Notes: a model not told the origin generated them from the sequence alone. A stretch of 64,000 bases of DNA from Paludibacteraceae bacterium (GCA_905234685.1 CAJOIR010000003.1:42476-106475), one strand, 5' to 3'; positions 38,449-47,395 are shown, counted from the stretch's first letter. Numbers and translations: made by a program.

Positions 38449-39407
38449 ACTACTGAGTTTAATAAGTGAATATTTTTGTTTATGTAGTTTAATATGTTGT
38501 CTGTCACACATCTGCACATGTCTATTCTTCCTTCCCATGTGCCAGTGCCGATATGAGGTGAGAGGACTACATTGTTGAGTTTGAGCAGTCCTTCTGATAT
38601 CATAGGTTCGTTTTCATAAACATCCAATGCTGCACCTGCTATCTCTTCGTTTTCCAGTGCCTTTACCAATGCTTGCTCGTCAACATGTGCACCTCTTGCT
38701 GTATTTATAAGTAGTGCAGTTGATTTCATCATCTTTAGCGCTGCTTCATTTATGATATGTCTTGTTTCTGGTGTATAAGGCAAGTTTAGCGATACTACAT
38801 CTGATTCGCTCAATAATTCATTCAGCGATACGTATCGGGCATTGTAAATACTTTCTTTTTCTACTGGCAGATGATGACGGTTGTGGTAAATAACTCTCAT
38901 TCCGCTTGCCACTGCTCTGCGTGCTATGGCTTGACCAATATTGCCCATACCTATTATTCCAAGTGTCTTGCCATATAAGGATGTTCCAAGGTTCTGCATT
39001 ACTCCGAAACGTATGCCGTCACGTTTGGGCAACCGTAGTCTGCGGTCAAGTTCTGATACGCGGTGGGCAAGACAATGTAATAGTGCCCATGCATGCTCTG
39101 CAGTCGGTTCTATTACTGGTTGAGGCGTGTTGGTTACCCTAATGCCATGCTCACGACAATACTCTATTGGCAGGTTGTTATATCCGCTTCCGAAGTTCGA
39201 TATTAGCTTTAGATTTTGAGCTTCAGACAACAAAATTGATGGAATAGCATAGTCAAATGTCGCTACAAGGATGTCTGCGTCACGCAGTCTCTCTCGTAGT
39301 TCTTCTTGGCTGAATTGACCTGAGTCAATTCTGGGCATTATCAGTTCATGCCCCTGCAGACCGGCAAAGCCTTCTTCTGGGAGATATGTAGTGAACACTA
39401 TGTTCAT
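38445..39407 (-). CDS. D-2-hydroxyacid dehydrogenase family protein
   Basis: This 320-residue NAD(P)-dependent dehydrogenase has the family core: the nucleotide loop GIIGMGNIGQAIARR, and the catalytic Arg (NTARGAHVDEQAL), Glu (DVYENEPMI) and His (LSPHIGTGT). The N-terminus begins MNIVFTTYLPEEGFAGLQGHE. It could act on glyoxylate/hydroxypyruvate, 2-oxo acids or similar; the substrate is not readable. It leads the long minus-strand run, with a promoter box only 11 bases upstream of its start codon. Confidence 0.88.
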   Translation of the reverse strand: MNIVFTTYLPEEGFAGLQGHELIMPRIDSGQFSQEELRERLRDADILVATFDYAIPSILLSEAQNLKLISNFGSGYNNLPIEYCREHGIRVTNTPQPVIEPTAEHAWALLHCLAHRVSELDRRLRLPKRDGIRFGVMQNLGTSLYGKTLGIIGMGNIGQAIARRAVASGMRVIYHNRHHLPVEKESIYNARYVSLNELLSESDVVSLNLPYTPETRHIINEAALKMMKSTALLINTARGAHVDEQALVKALENEEIAGAALDVYENEPMISEGLLKLNNVVLSPHIGTGTWEGRIDMCRCVTDNILNYINKNIHLLNSVV

Positions 39408-39417
39408 AAAATTCTTT

Positions 39418-39426
39418 GCAAAGATA
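39418..39426 (-). promoter_or_regulatory. Promoter -7 box for the 2-hydroxyacid dehydrogenase run
   Basis: The minus strand reads TATCTTTGC 11 bases before the ATG, giving a leader of only a few bases. Confidence 0.5.
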
Positions 39427-39459
39427 CGGCTTTTTTCTTCTTATTCCAAATAAAAATCG

Positions 39460-39468
39460 TATCTTTGC
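39460..39468 (+). promoter_or_regulatory. Promoter -7 box for the C_GCAxxG_C_C gene and lpdA
   Basis: TATCTTTGC lies 26 bases before the ATG at 39494, divergent from the box at 39418-39426. Confidence 0.55.
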
Positions 39469-39493
39469 AGAGATTTTCAAAAAAGGTGTCATT

Positions 39494-39943
39494 ATGAATG
39501 TTTCAGAAATTGACATTGAACAACGTGTGCATAAGTCTGCACTACTCCGTGAGCAAGGTTTCAACTGTTCACAGGCGGTCTTTGCTGCTTGTTCTGACCT
39601 CTACGGAATTGACCAGACAACTGCTCTGCGTCTCGCTGCATCTTTCGGAGGAGGTATCGGTATGATGCGACAGACTTGTGGTGCGGCATGTGGCATGTTT
39701 CTACTTGCCGGCCTCGAGAATGGCAATTCAGAGCCTTGTCAGCCTCGCGCCAAACAGGTCAATTATGCTCTTGTGCAGAAACTTGCAGAGGGTTTCAAGG
39801 AACATAATGGCGGTATAATCTGTGCCGACCTGCTCGGACTCAATGGCAATGAGCCTCCATGTCAGAAACGACCTTGTAAAGATATGATATGCGATGCAGT
39901 AAGACAATATCTCACAACAATTAACAACAATAATCATGTATAA
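39494..39943 (+). CDS. C_GCAxxG_C_C family redox-like protein
   Basis: This 149-residue protein belongs to the C_GCAxxG_C_C family, often redox or electron-transfer related. The conserved Cys residues occur in GFNCSQAVFAACSD, QTCGAACGMFLL and the C-terminal EPPCQKRPCKDMICDAV. I begin it at MNVSEIDIEQRVHKSA (39494), which lies 26 bases after a promoter box, rather than at an upstream in-frame ATG that precedes that box. It overlaps lpdA by eight bases, so it may act with a flavin disulfide enzyme. The reaction is not known. Confidence 0.85.
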   Translation: MNVSEIDIEQRVHKSALLREQGFNCSQAVFAACSDLYGIDQTTALRLAASFGGGIGMMRQTCGAACGMFLLAGLENGNSEPCQPRAKQVNYALVQKLAEGFKEHNGGIICADLLGLNGNEPPCQKRPCKDMICDAVRQYLTTINNNNHV

Positions 39944-41282
39944 TCTTGCAATCATAGGCGGCGGACCAGCCGGTTATACTGCCGCTGCAGAAGCCTCTAA
40001 AGCAGGAATGTCTGTGCTGCTATTTGAAAAAGACACACTTGGTGGCACATGCCTCAATATCGGTTGTATTCCTACAAAGACACTGCTTTACAGTGCCAAA
40101 CAGTATTATAATGCATGTAATGCGCAAAAATATGGTGTGTCGGCTGAGAATGTCTCGTTCGACTATCTTAAAATGCAGCAGCGCAAGCAGAAAGTCGTGC
40201 GCAAACTTATCGCGGGCATTAAGCAGCAGTTGCAGCAGTGTGCTATCGTGCAGGCTGAGGCTGTTGTCAAAAGTTGGTCTGAAACTCAGATTACTATCGA
40301 AGCCGCAGGTGAACAGTATGAAGCGGAGAAACTCCTTATATGTACTGGTTCACGCAATTTCGTGCCACCCATTGATGGTATTAAAGATAATCCTTTCGTT
40401 TGGGACTCTACTGATGCATTGAATGCCAAAGAGTTGCCGCAGAGTATTGTCATTGTTGGTGGTGGAGTTATAGGTATGGAGTTTGCCACTCTCTATCATG
40501 AACTTGGGGTTGAGGTCACCGTTGTTGAAGCTATGCCGCGCATTCTTCCTAATCTTGATGAAGACTGTGTCAACTTGTTGGTGGAGAAATACACTAAACA
40601 AGGAATTAAAATATTTGTTGATACCAAAGTGCTCTCGCTTGATGGCAACCGTGTAGCCACTTCTGCGGGTGAGTTGTCTGCTGATAGAGTGTTGGTTTGT
40701 GTCGGAAGACGGGCCAATCTAAGCGGACTGGAGGCTCTCGAAGGACTTGAAATTCAGCGCGGAACTGTAAAGGTGAATGAGTTTATGCAGACCAGTCTCA
40801 GTAATGTCTTTGCTGCTGGCGATGTCACTGGTTGTATGATGCTTGCACATGTGGCTTCGCGGCAGGCGGAAGTGGCTGTTGGCAGAATGTTGAAGCGTAT
40901 TCCTTTGCAGCGAATAGCCTATAATGCAATTCCTTCAGTGGTTTATACCAATCCTGAGATAGCCTCTGTAGGACTCACTGAAAGAGATTTGACTAGTGCT
41001 GACTGCGTATTGCCTATTGACTGTGAAGTTCATCAACTGCCTATGGCATATTCTGGTAGGTTTGTAGCGGAAAATGAAGGTGAGAACGGACTCTGCAAAG
41101 TAATCATCGACAAAAAGAACAAGACTGTGCTTGGAGTACATTGTATAGGCAATCCTGCGTCAGAGTTTATTGCAGCAGCTTCGTTTGCTGTCAGAATGGG
41201 ATATACAGTGCATGAGTTCAAGCAGGTAGTGTTTCCGCATCCCACTGTCAGCGAGATACTTCGTGAGACAATAGACAAATAG
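39936..41282 (+). CDS. lpdA: Dihydrolipoyl dehydrogenase
   Basis: This 448-residue FAD enzyme reoxidises the lipoyl group of 2-oxoacid dehydrogenase or glycine-cleavage complexes. Motifs are AIIGGGPAGYTAAAEA (FAD), the redox disulfide in GGTCLNIGCIPTK, the second nucleotide site IVGGGVIGMEFA and the catalytic HPT..E near the end (VVFPHPTVSEIL). All redox residues are present. It starts eight bases inside the C_GCAxxG_C_C gene and is followed 30 bases later by mnmA. Which complex it serves is unclear; gcvT lies about 3 kb away. Confidence 0.92.
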   Translation: MYNLAIIGGGPAGYTAAAEASKAGMSVLLFEKDTLGGTCLNIGCIPTKTLLYSAKQYYNACNAQKYGVSAENVSFDYLKMQQRKQKVVRKLIAGIKQQLQQCAIVQAEAVVKSWSETQITIEAAGEQYEAEKLLICTGSRNFVPPIDGIKDNPFVWDSTDALNAKELPQSIVIVGGGVIGMEFATLYHELGVEVTVVEAMPRILPNLDEDCVNLLVEKYTKQGIKIFVDTKVLSLDGNRVATSAGELSADRVLVCVGRRANLSGLEALEGLEIQRGTVKVNEFMQTSLSNVFAAGDVTGCMMLAHVASRQAEVAVGRMLKRIPLQRIAYNAIPSVVYTNPEIASVGLTERDLTSADCVLPIDCEVHQLPMAYSGRFVAENEGENGLCKVIIDKKNKTVLGVHCIGNPASEFIAAASFAVRMGYTVHEFKQVVFPHPTVSEILRETIDK

Positions 41283-41312
41283 CCTGTTGCAATCAAAATT
41301 GATTATACATCA

Positions 41313-42386
41313 ATGAATAAGCAACGCATACTCATGGCAATGTCAGGCGGAATTGATTCGTCTGTGGCTGCTATGTTGCTCCTTGAGCAGGGTTATGAGT
41401 TGGTGGGTGTTACTTTTCGCACATTCGATTCGATAAAAGAGTCTTGCCTCGCTCGTGAGAAAGGCTGTTGCTCTGTAGAAAGCATCATGGAGGCTAAGCA
41501 CTTGGCAGAGAAACTTGGTTTTGAGCATCACATACTTGACTATCGTCAGATCTTTCGTGATACCGTAATACGCAATTTCGTTGATGAATACATGCGTGGG
41601 CGCACTCCTAATCCGTGTGTGCTCTGCAACTCGCATATCAAGTGGGGTGAACTTTTCCGTGCGGCTGATGAATATGGTTGTGACATGATTGCTACAGGGC
41701 ATTATGCACAGATCGCGCAGCATCGTGGACATCTCTACTTGAAAACAGCTGCTGACACTCGGAAGGACCAGACTTATTTTCTCTGGATGTTGACTGAAGA
41801 CAATCTGCGACGCACTGTCTTTCCTCTCGGAGAACTTACTAAAATGCAGGTCAGAGATATTGCTGCCAAACACGGCTTCGAGCGACTTTCAAAGAAGACC
41901 GAGTCGCAGGAAATCTGTTTTGTGCCGGATAATGACTATCGCACTTTCCTTGCTGCCAACGGCTGTCAGACAACGGCGGGTAATTATATTGATAAAAACG
42001 GAGAGAGGCTCGGTATTCATCAGGGATTTTGCAACTATACCATCGGTCAGCGCAAAGGCTTGGGGGTTGCCCTTGGTTCTCCGCGCTTTGTAACGCATAT
42101 CAATGCCTCCTCCAATGAGGTAACACTCGGTAGTCACGATGACTTGCTGAGTACTTCTGTCTCTGCCTCACATGTCAAACTCCGTGATGTGGAGTGGCTG
42201 CGTGAAGACCCTCATGTTCAGGCGCGAATCCGCTATCGTTCTCAGGCTGTTGAGGCGGTGATTAAAGACTTTGGAAATGAGACTCTGATGCTTGAAACTG
42301 ATTCTCCCGTTTGGGCGGTTACGCCGGGTCAGTCGCTTGTCCTTTATAAAAATGGCTTGCTTGTCGGAGGCGGTTTTATCAATTAG
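41313..42386 (+). CDS. mnmA: tRNA 2-thiouridine(34) synthase
   Basis: This 357-residue enzyme adds sulfur to U34 of Glu, Gln and Lys tRNAs. The ATP-binding PP-loop is AMSGGIDSSVAAMLL near residue 9. The catalytic Cys residues are in NPCVLCNSHIKW and QEICFVPD, and the tRNA-binding GHYAQIA segment follows. Length is normal for MnmA. It converges on the LolA-like gene with one base between the stops. Confidence 0.95.
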   Translation: MNKQRILMAMSGGIDSSVAAMLLLEQGYELVGVTFRTFDSIKESCLAREKGCCSVESIMEAKHLAEKLGFEHHILDYRQIFRDTVIRNFVDEYMRGRTPNPCVLCNSHIKWGELFRAADEYGCDMIATGHYAQIAQHRGHLYLKTAADTRKDQTYFLWMLTEDNLRRTVFPLGELTKMQVRDIAAKHGFERLSKKTESQEICFVPDNDYRTFLAANGCQTTAGNYIDKNGERLGIHQGFCNYTIGQRKGLGVALGSPRFVTHINASSNEVTLGSHDDLLSTSVSASHVKLRDVEWLREDPHVQARIRYRSQAVEAVIKDFGNETLMLETDSPVWAVTPGQSLVLYKNGLLVGGGFIN

Positions 42387-42387
42387 A

Positions 42388-43008
42388 TTATTTTGCCTGC
42401 ACATTCCAAGTGTCAGCTGATATGCTGACACCTGATTTTATGTCCGGAGTATCATAAACTGTGTAGTTGCCGTTTGCCTGAATCAGTTTCAGTGAAAGCA
42501 ATGCGCCTGTGCGTTTGTCATATATCAGTTCCAGTGTGTTCACTCCTGCTGCTTTCGGTTGTTTCTTGGTGAGGGTGCAGTGGTATTTTCCGGCTGCTTC
42601 TTTGCAACTCACCTCTGCCTCATTTTCTTCTGCCACTCGCTTTAGGTCTCCTGTCAAACTGCCGAGCAGAGTCTCGCGAAGTGTGTATAGTTGTGACTTG
42701 TTTTTCGGGTTCATGGGCACACTCTGTACATTCGCTTTCCTTTTCACATTGAACTTGCCGTCCTTGATGAGACTGTAGTCGCCTGCAGGGTCAGAGTATT
42801 TCATCAGCAGGGCGTCAGGAGCAGCAAAGTACATCGTTCCTTTTTTCACTGTCTCTTTCTTCATCTTGGGCATAACCGTCGTCTCAATAAAGGGGGCGAC
42901 AAAAGTTTCTTTCTCCTTATGCATGCTGAGAAGTGTCTGTTCTATCGTCTGCGCACCTGCCGTAAGGCATGCCGCTGTCAGACATATTGTAAGCAATAGT
43001 TGTTTCAT
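42388..43008 (-). CDS. LolA-like outer-membrane lipoprotein carrier protein
   Basis: This 206-residue periplasmic protein has a signal peptide (MKQLLLTICLTAACLTAGAQ) and the LolA/LolB-like half-barrel pattern: repeated strand segments such as KKGTMYFAAPDALLMKYSDPAGDYSLIKDGK-type stretches and ISADTWNVQAK at the end. It probably carries lipids or lipoproteins across the periplasm. Classical LolA shows more conserved residues, so the partner could be a distinct LolA-like protein. The promoter box at 43054-43062 lies 46 bases upstream of the start. Confidence 0.75.
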   Translation of the reverse strand: MKQLLLTICLTAACLTAGAQTIEQTLLSMHKEKETFVAPFIETTVMPKMKKETVKKGTMYFAAPDALLMKYSDPAGDYSLIKDGKFNVKRKANVQSVPMNPKNKSQLYTLRETLLGSLTGDLKRVAEENEAEVSCKEAAGKYHCTLTKKQPKAAGVNTLELIYDKRTGALLSLKLIQANGNYTVYDTPDIKSGVSISADTWNVQAK

Positions 43009-43053
43009 GAGTTATATCAATTTGTTTGAATTCTTGTTGTTGTCTAATCGTCG

Positions 43054-43062
43054 GCAAAGGTA
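43054..43062 (-). promoter_or_regulatory. Promoter -7 box for the LolA-like gene
   Basis: The minus strand reads TACCTTTGC; it is divergent with the queH box at 43095-43103. Confidence 0.5.
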
Positions 43063-43094
43063 GAAATAAAATTGCGGATTCACAATATTCTTCT

Positions 43095-43103
43095 TACCTT
43101 TGC
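43095..43103 (+). promoter_or_regulatory. Promoter -7 box for queH
   Basis: TACCTTTGC lies 58 bases before the queH ATG and likely drives queH, the CobW-type gene and the ion channel gene. Confidence 0.5.
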
Positions 43104-43160
43104 AGCCGTTTTGTGACATTATAGGCAATAATAATTCGGCTTTTTGCCAGCATTCGATTT

Positions 43161-43730
43161 ATGCAAACCATTCTTGTACCGGATAATCTTCACACACTCT
43201 TGCTGCATGCTTGTTGTGCTCCGTGTTCGTCTGCCATTGTTGAATGGTTGCTTCAGCATGATATCAAGCCTGTGATATTCTATTTCAATCCGAATATCTA
43301 TCCGCTTCAGGAGTATGAGATACGTAAGCAGGAGAGCAAACGTCATGCCACGGGTCTTGGCATTGAGTGGATTGATGCCGACTACGACCATCGGTCTTGG
43401 CTTGATTATGTCAAGGGTCACGAGGGCGACCCTGAGCGTGGTACGCGTTGCCGCCTGTGTTTTGACTATCGTATGATAGCTGCTGCACGCACTGCTAAAC
43501 AACTTGGCATATCGTGGTTTGCTACCACTCTTGCTTCGTCACGCTGGAAGAGCCTTGAGCAAATCGAGGCTGCTGGCTTGCTTGCTGCTGACGTTGTCGG
43601 CGGTGTGCAGTTCTGGGCGCAGAATTGGAGAAAAGGAGGGCTGCAGGCGCGTCGCGGCGAACTCATTAAGGAATACAACTTCTACAATCAGCGCTATTGC
43701 GGCTGTGAGTTTAGTATAAGAACTGAATAA
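43161..43730 (+). CDS. queH: Epoxyqueuosine reductase QueH
   Basis: This 189-residue protein (former DUF208) performs the last step of queuosine synthesis, reducing epoxyqueuosine in tRNA. The conserved Cys groups are in LHACCAPCSSAIVEW near residue 15, in TRCRLCFDYRM, and in RYCGCEFS at the end, consistent with a [4Fe-4S] cluster plus a second metal. It replaces QueG in many anaerobes. It lies 12 bases upstream of a CobW-type metallochaperone on the same strand, which fits a need to load metal. Confidence 0.92.
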   Translation: MQTILVPDNLHTLLLHACCAPCSSAIVEWLLQHDIKPVIFYFNPNIYPLQEYEIRKQESKRHATGLGIEWIDADYDHRSWLDYVKGHEGDPERGTRCRLCFDYRMIAAARTAKQLGISWFATTLASSRWKSLEQIEAAGLLAADVVGGVQFWAQNWRKGGLQARRGELIKEYNFYNQRYCGCEFSIRTE

Positions 43731-43742
43731 CTGATATATCGT

Positions 43743-44960
43743 ATGAATAAATCTGAAATCCCCGTATTGTTGCTTACGGGTTATCTCGGCAGTGGTAAGA
43801 CTACATTGGTAAACAAGATTCTTAGCAACCGGCAAGGCATACGCTTCGCTGTGATAGTTAATGATATTGGTGAGGTCAATATTGATGCAAGCCTTATTCA
43901 ACAGGGCGGTATTGTCAATCAGCAGGACGACAGTCTTGTCGCCTTGCAGAATGGTTGTATCTGTTGTACACTGAAGATGGATCTTGTCAACCAGCTTCAT
44001 GATATAGCTGCCACACATCAGTTCGACTATATTGTCATTGAGGCGAGCGGTATTTGTGAACCTGCTCCAATAGCACAGACCATTTGCGCCATTCCGCAGG
44101 TTATGCCGGACTATGCTCAAGACACTCTTCCTGTGCTTGATTGCATTGCTACCGTTGTTGATGCTCTGCGATTGAAGGATGAGTTCCAGTCTGGGCACTC
44201 GCTTATGAATCCTGGACTTAAGGAGGATGATATAGAGAACCTTGTGATTCAGCAGATTGAATTCTGTAACGTCATTCTCCTTAACAAGGCAAGCGAAGTG
44301 AAAAAAGATGAACTTGAGCGCATACGTAGTATTATACGTGCTATTCAACCGAAGGCTGAAATCATCGACTGCGACTACTGCGACGTGCCTTTTGACAAGA
44401 TTATAGGCACAGGTATTTTCGATTTCGACGATGTGGCGGGTTCTGCTGCTTGGATTCAGGCTGTAGAGGGACGCAATGAACATCACGACGACGATGATGA
44501 CGATGACGACGATGACCTTGAGCACGAACACGACCACCATCATGAGCACGAGCACCACCATCATCACCATGATCATGAGGGTGGGGAGGTCGAAGAATAC
44601 GGCATTGGAACTTATGTTTACGAAGCACGCCGCCCGCTCAACCTTGGTAGGTTTGATGAATTCATTGCACGTCATTGGCCGAAAAACATCATTCGTGCTA
44701 AGGGTATGTGCTATTTCGCTGATGAATATGACACTTGTTATGTTTTCGAGCAGGCAGGACGACAGGTCAGTCTTCGTAACGCTGGTCAGTGGTATGCCAC
44801 CATGCCAAAAGAGGACCTTATGCTTCTTTTGGCGCGAGAACCTCAGTTGCGTAACGACTGGGACGAATTCTATGGTGACCGCATGCAGAGACTCGTATTC
44901 ATCGGGCAGAAACTCGACAAACAGGCAATAAAAGAGGCATTGGACGATTGTTTGGATTGA
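43743..44960 (+). CDS. CobW/ZNG-type GTP-binding metallochaperone with His/Asp-rich insert
   Basis: This 405-residue G3E-family GTPase has the P-loop GYLGSGKTTLVNKIL, the metal-binding CxCC in GCICCTLKMDLVNQL, and a CobW C-terminal domain from about residue 285. A strongly biased region at about 239-285 contains runs of Asp then His, consistent with a zinc store or sensor. Family members deliver zinc or cobalt to client enzymes. Adjacent queH makes a metal-dependent client conceivable. The Asp/His codon repeats also produce a long open frame on the opposite strand that is not a gene. Confidence 0.88.
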   Translation: MNKSEIPVLLLTGYLGSGKTTLVNKILSNRQGIRFAVIVNDIGEVNIDASLIQQGGIVNQQDDSLVALQNGCICCTLKMDLVNQLHDIAATHQFDYIVIEASGICEPAPIAQTICAIPQVMPDYAQDTLPVLDCIATVVDALRLKDEFQSGHSLMNPGLKEDDIENLVIQQIEFCNVILLNKASEVKKDELERIRSIIRAIQPKAEIIDCDYCDVPFDKIIGTGIFDFDDVAGSAAWIQAVEGRNEHHDDDDDDDDDDLEHEHDHHHEHEHHHHHHDHEGGEVEEYGIGTYVYEARRPLNLGRFDEFIARHWPKNIIRAKGMCYFADEYDTCYVFEQAGRQVSLRNAGQWYATMPKEDLMLLLAREPQLRNDWDEFYGDRMQRLVFIGQKLDKQAIKEALDDCLD

Positions 44961-44965
44961 ACGTT

Positions 44966-45727
44966 ATGAAGATACTGAAGACAATATTCCTCAATGAACG
45001 CTTTATAATGGCGGTCATTTTGCTCAACTCCACTGTCATTTTCCTGCAGGAGAGTGGCTATAATCCTCTTTTCATCAAGGTCATTGACGTCTTGTGCACT
45101 CTTGTCTTCCTCGTAGAAATGATTGTCAAGCAGATGGATAAGGGCATCAGAGAGTATTGGCGCTCAGGTTGGAATCGTTTCGATGGCATCCTTGTTATTC
45201 TGTCATTGCCTTCATTGATTGGCTATTTCGTTCCAAGCCTCTTAGCATTTTCTACCGTCCTCATTCTGCGTATATTGAGGGTATTCCGCTTCTTCCGTCT
45301 TATACACCTTTTCCCAGATTTCACCGTCATTATGCGCAATGTGCGACTTGCAATGCGTCAGTCCTTCTCCGTCTTTATAGGTTTTCTGGTCTTGCTTGTG
45401 GTGGTAGGGATGGTCAACTGCTCCATATTTGGCAGTTTGGCTCCTGAATATTTCGGTACGCCGCTCGACTCTATCTACTCTATGTTTCGTCTTTGCACTG
45501 TAGAAGGCTGGTATGAGATTCCTGAGGCCATTGTCGCTAATGTTGACGCCTCGTGGGGGCATGTGGTGAAACTCTACTTCTCCATTCTTCTCTTTGCGGG
45601 TGGAGTCATTGGTCTCAGCATCGTCAACTCTATATTCGTCGATGCCATGGTCAGCGATAATAACGATGAGGTCTTGAGGCAGTTGGCTGAAATACGTAAG
45701 AAACTCGATGACATGAAAAAGGATTAA
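44966..45727 (+). CDS. Voltage-gated-like ion channel (ion_trans family)
   Basis: This 253-residue protein has six membrane helices typical of single-domain bacterial channels. The S4-like segment is positively charged (LRILRVFRFFRLIHLF), and the pore region is FRLCTVEGWYEIPEAI, close to the NaChBac-type TLESW selectivity filter, with Val and Gly changes. A short coiled-coil-like C-terminus follows (EVLRQLAEIRKKLDDMK). I start it at 44966, just after the CobW stop, rather than an upstream ATG within that gene. Sodium selectivity is likely but not certain. It may be cotranscribed with queH. Confidence 0.88.
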   Translation: MKILKTIFLNERFIMAVILLNSTVIFLQESGYNPLFIKVIDVLCTLVFLVEMIVKQMDKGIREYWRSGWNRFDGILVILSLPSLIGYFVPSLLAFSTVLILRILRVFRFFRLIHLFPDFTVIMRNVRLAMRQSFSVFIGFLVLLVVVGMVNCSIFGSLAPEYFGTPLDSIYSMFRLCTVEGWYEIPEAIVANVDASWGHVVKLYFSILLFAGGVIGLSIVNSIFVDAMVSDNNDEVLRQLAEIRKKLDDMKKD

Positions 45728-45757
45728 CCTCTCACCCCTCAACGCTAACCCCTCATT
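45728..45757. repeat. Short C-rich heptamer tract
   Basis: Seven-base units such as CTCACCC, CTCAACG, CTAACCC and CTCATTG fill the gap between two convergent genes. The pattern matches the tract at 47184-47250. Confidence 0.5.
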
Positions 45758-45760
45758 GCA

Positions 45761-47002
45761 TCAATAGATTTCTACCATCGTGCGTTTCATACGGCGAGTC
45801 ATCTCCTTTTCTGTCAAGGCGGACACGTTTTCTGTCTGTATTCGTGTCACTCGCTGTGTGCCCCTTATTTTCAGTGGTATGTCTTCTTTCTTTGTCGAAG
45901 TTATCAGTGCGTCTGCCTTCAGATTCTTTTCTTTAGGGTATATCTTGCCGTTCACTGTCTGGTATATCGTGTTTAGACGCACTTTGGCGGTGGCACGGCG
46001 TATCCTGAATTTCTCTATACGCTCGTTGTTCATGTTCAGTAGGTTAAGCATGTCAAGGTATAGACCCTTAACTCTGAAACCTATCAGTATGCTTACTTGG
46101 GCGTCTGCTTCTTCCGAGAAACTCCGAACTCGGTATGTCTCACTGTCAACGATGAAATGACGGCGGAATTCTATCTTGAATATGCCGAGGAAGTTGTGTT
46201 TCTCTATGTGCGTCAGCACTGTCTCGCCTTCGTTCTCGTTACTTACTGACCAGTGCCTTACGTCTTTCATTAACTTCTCAAAGTCATACCTTATGTTGCC
46301 TAATGCCCAGAGACCCTGATGCACAACTACTCCCGAGTCCACTTCGTAGGCGGCGTTACGCATGTCTTTCTTTAGTTTCTTGTTCTGGTAGATGCTGTCC
46401 GCTCTGTTGCGTATCTCTTGCTTGAAGAAGCGCTTGCACACTTCACCGGCAAACTGCACTGAGTCGCGTCCTTCATCGGCGAGGCGGGGTAGGGTTACCA
46501 CCGAGGCTATCATCTGTTCCATACCCCACGGTTGTTCTTCGGCATCCATACGCACATCACTCACTATGCGGCATTTATAGGCGTCGTCAGAGAAGTCATA
46601 CTGCATCTGGTTGTACACTTTGTATAGCAACTCCGACATCTGTTTGCGCTTGTTCTTTTGTTTCCCTGCTTTGGCGGAAACCACTGTCTCTTCAAGCGCC
46701 AAAGGCTGTTCCTTCAGTCTTACTGTGTATAACCCGCTGTCTGCAAACTGCTCAAGTCGGAGCTCTTGTTTCTCATAGCCGATGAAAGATACTATCACTT
46801 GTGATTGTGTGCTCACGCCTGTTTGAAGCACAAACACGCCTTCGGTGTTCGTTGCTGTGCCTATCGATGGGTCTTGCAGAAGATACACTGTCGCATACGG
46901 CAGAGGCACACCTTTCTCGTCAGTCACCTTCCCCGTATATGTCTGTGCATAAGCCATCTGCGCGACAATCCCAAGTATCATGAAAACCAATGTCTTTCTC
47001 AT
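45761..47002 (-). CDS. Exported protein with carboxypeptidase-regulatory-like domain
   Basis: This 413-residue protein has a signal peptide (MRKTLVFMILGIVAQMAYAQ) and an N-terminal CarboxypepD_reg-like beta sandwich (TYTGKVTDEKGVPLPYATVY, then VIVSFIGYEKQELRL), as in TonB-dependent receptors and related Bacteroidetes proteins. The remainder is a mixed domain with several charged helices and beta strands that I do not recognise; a DUF5686-like core is possible. It lacks a TonB box and beta-barrel, so it is not a receptor. It is divergent from the giant repeat protein. Location is probably periplasmic or outer-membrane associated. Confidence 0.75.
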   Translation of the reverse strand: MRKTLVFMILGIVAQMAYAQTYTGKVTDEKGVPLPYATVYLLQDPSIGTATNTEGVFVLQTGVSTQSQVIVSFIGYEKQELRLEQFADSGLYTVRLKEQPLALEETVVSAKAGKQKNKRKQMSELLYKVYNQMQYDFSDDAYKCRIVSDVRMDAEEQPWGMEQMIASVVTLPRLADEGRDSVQFAGEVCKRFFKQEIRNRADSIYQNKKLKKDMRNAAYEVDSGVVVHQGLWALGNIRYDFEKLMKDVRHWSVSNENEGETVLTHIEKHNFLGIFKIEFRRHFIVDSETYRVRSFSEEADAQVSILIGFRVKGLYLDMLNLLNMNNERIEKFRIRRATAKVRLNTIYQTVNGKIYPKEKNLKADALITSTKKEDIPLKIRGTQRVTRIQTENVSALTEKEMTRRMKRTMVEIY

Positions 47003-47113
47003 ATCTGTATTTTGTCTTCTTCACTTTTATTACAAAAATCATACCAATCACCCCGCCACCTCCGACTCCTCTCTCTGCCTCCTCTGAATAATCTCACTGT
47101 TTCCACTGATATT

Positions 47114-47168
47114 TTATTGGGTGATTATTGGGTGATTATTGGGTGATTATTGGGTGATTATTGGGTGA
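47114..47168. repeat. 11-bp tandem array, copy 2 (five units)
   Basis: Five perfect units of TTATTGGGTGA lie in the 466-base gap upstream of the giant gene. The right flank TTGCTCATATTT resembles that of copy 3 (TTGAGCATATT). Confidence 0.9.
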
Positions 47169-47183
47169 TTGCTCATATTTCTG

Positions 47184-47250
47184 GCCCTCATCCCCTAACC
47201 TCTAATCCCTCACCCCTAACCCCTCATCCTCTCACCCATAACCCCTCACC
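47184..47250. repeat. C-rich degenerate heptamer tract
   Basis: Seven-base units such as CCCTCAT, CCCCTAA, CCTCTAA and CCCCTCA occupy this stretch, beside array copy 2. The remaining gap to 47386 is AT-rich without a recognisable feature. Confidence 0.6.
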
Positions 47251-47386
47251 GTTACTGCATTTAATAAAGACAAATCTTAAAATTATGCACTTTTTATGCT
47301 TTTCTGAATAACTTTTATATCTCTGCTGATTAACAAATGGTAGTTTTTTCATAAGTATAGATATTTCATGATTGATTATTAAGCAG

Positions 47387-47395
47387 TACTTTTGC
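47387..47395 (+). promoter_or_regulatory. Promoter -7 box for the giant repeat protein
   Basis: TACTTTTGC lies 74 bases before the ATG at 47469. Confidence 0.5.

Noticed and set aside
43539-44675. A 378-codon open frame on the minus strand opposite queH and the CobW-type gene
   Set aside because: The Asp/His-rich codon runs of the real gene remove stops from the complementary strand; the translation shows no recognisable domain.
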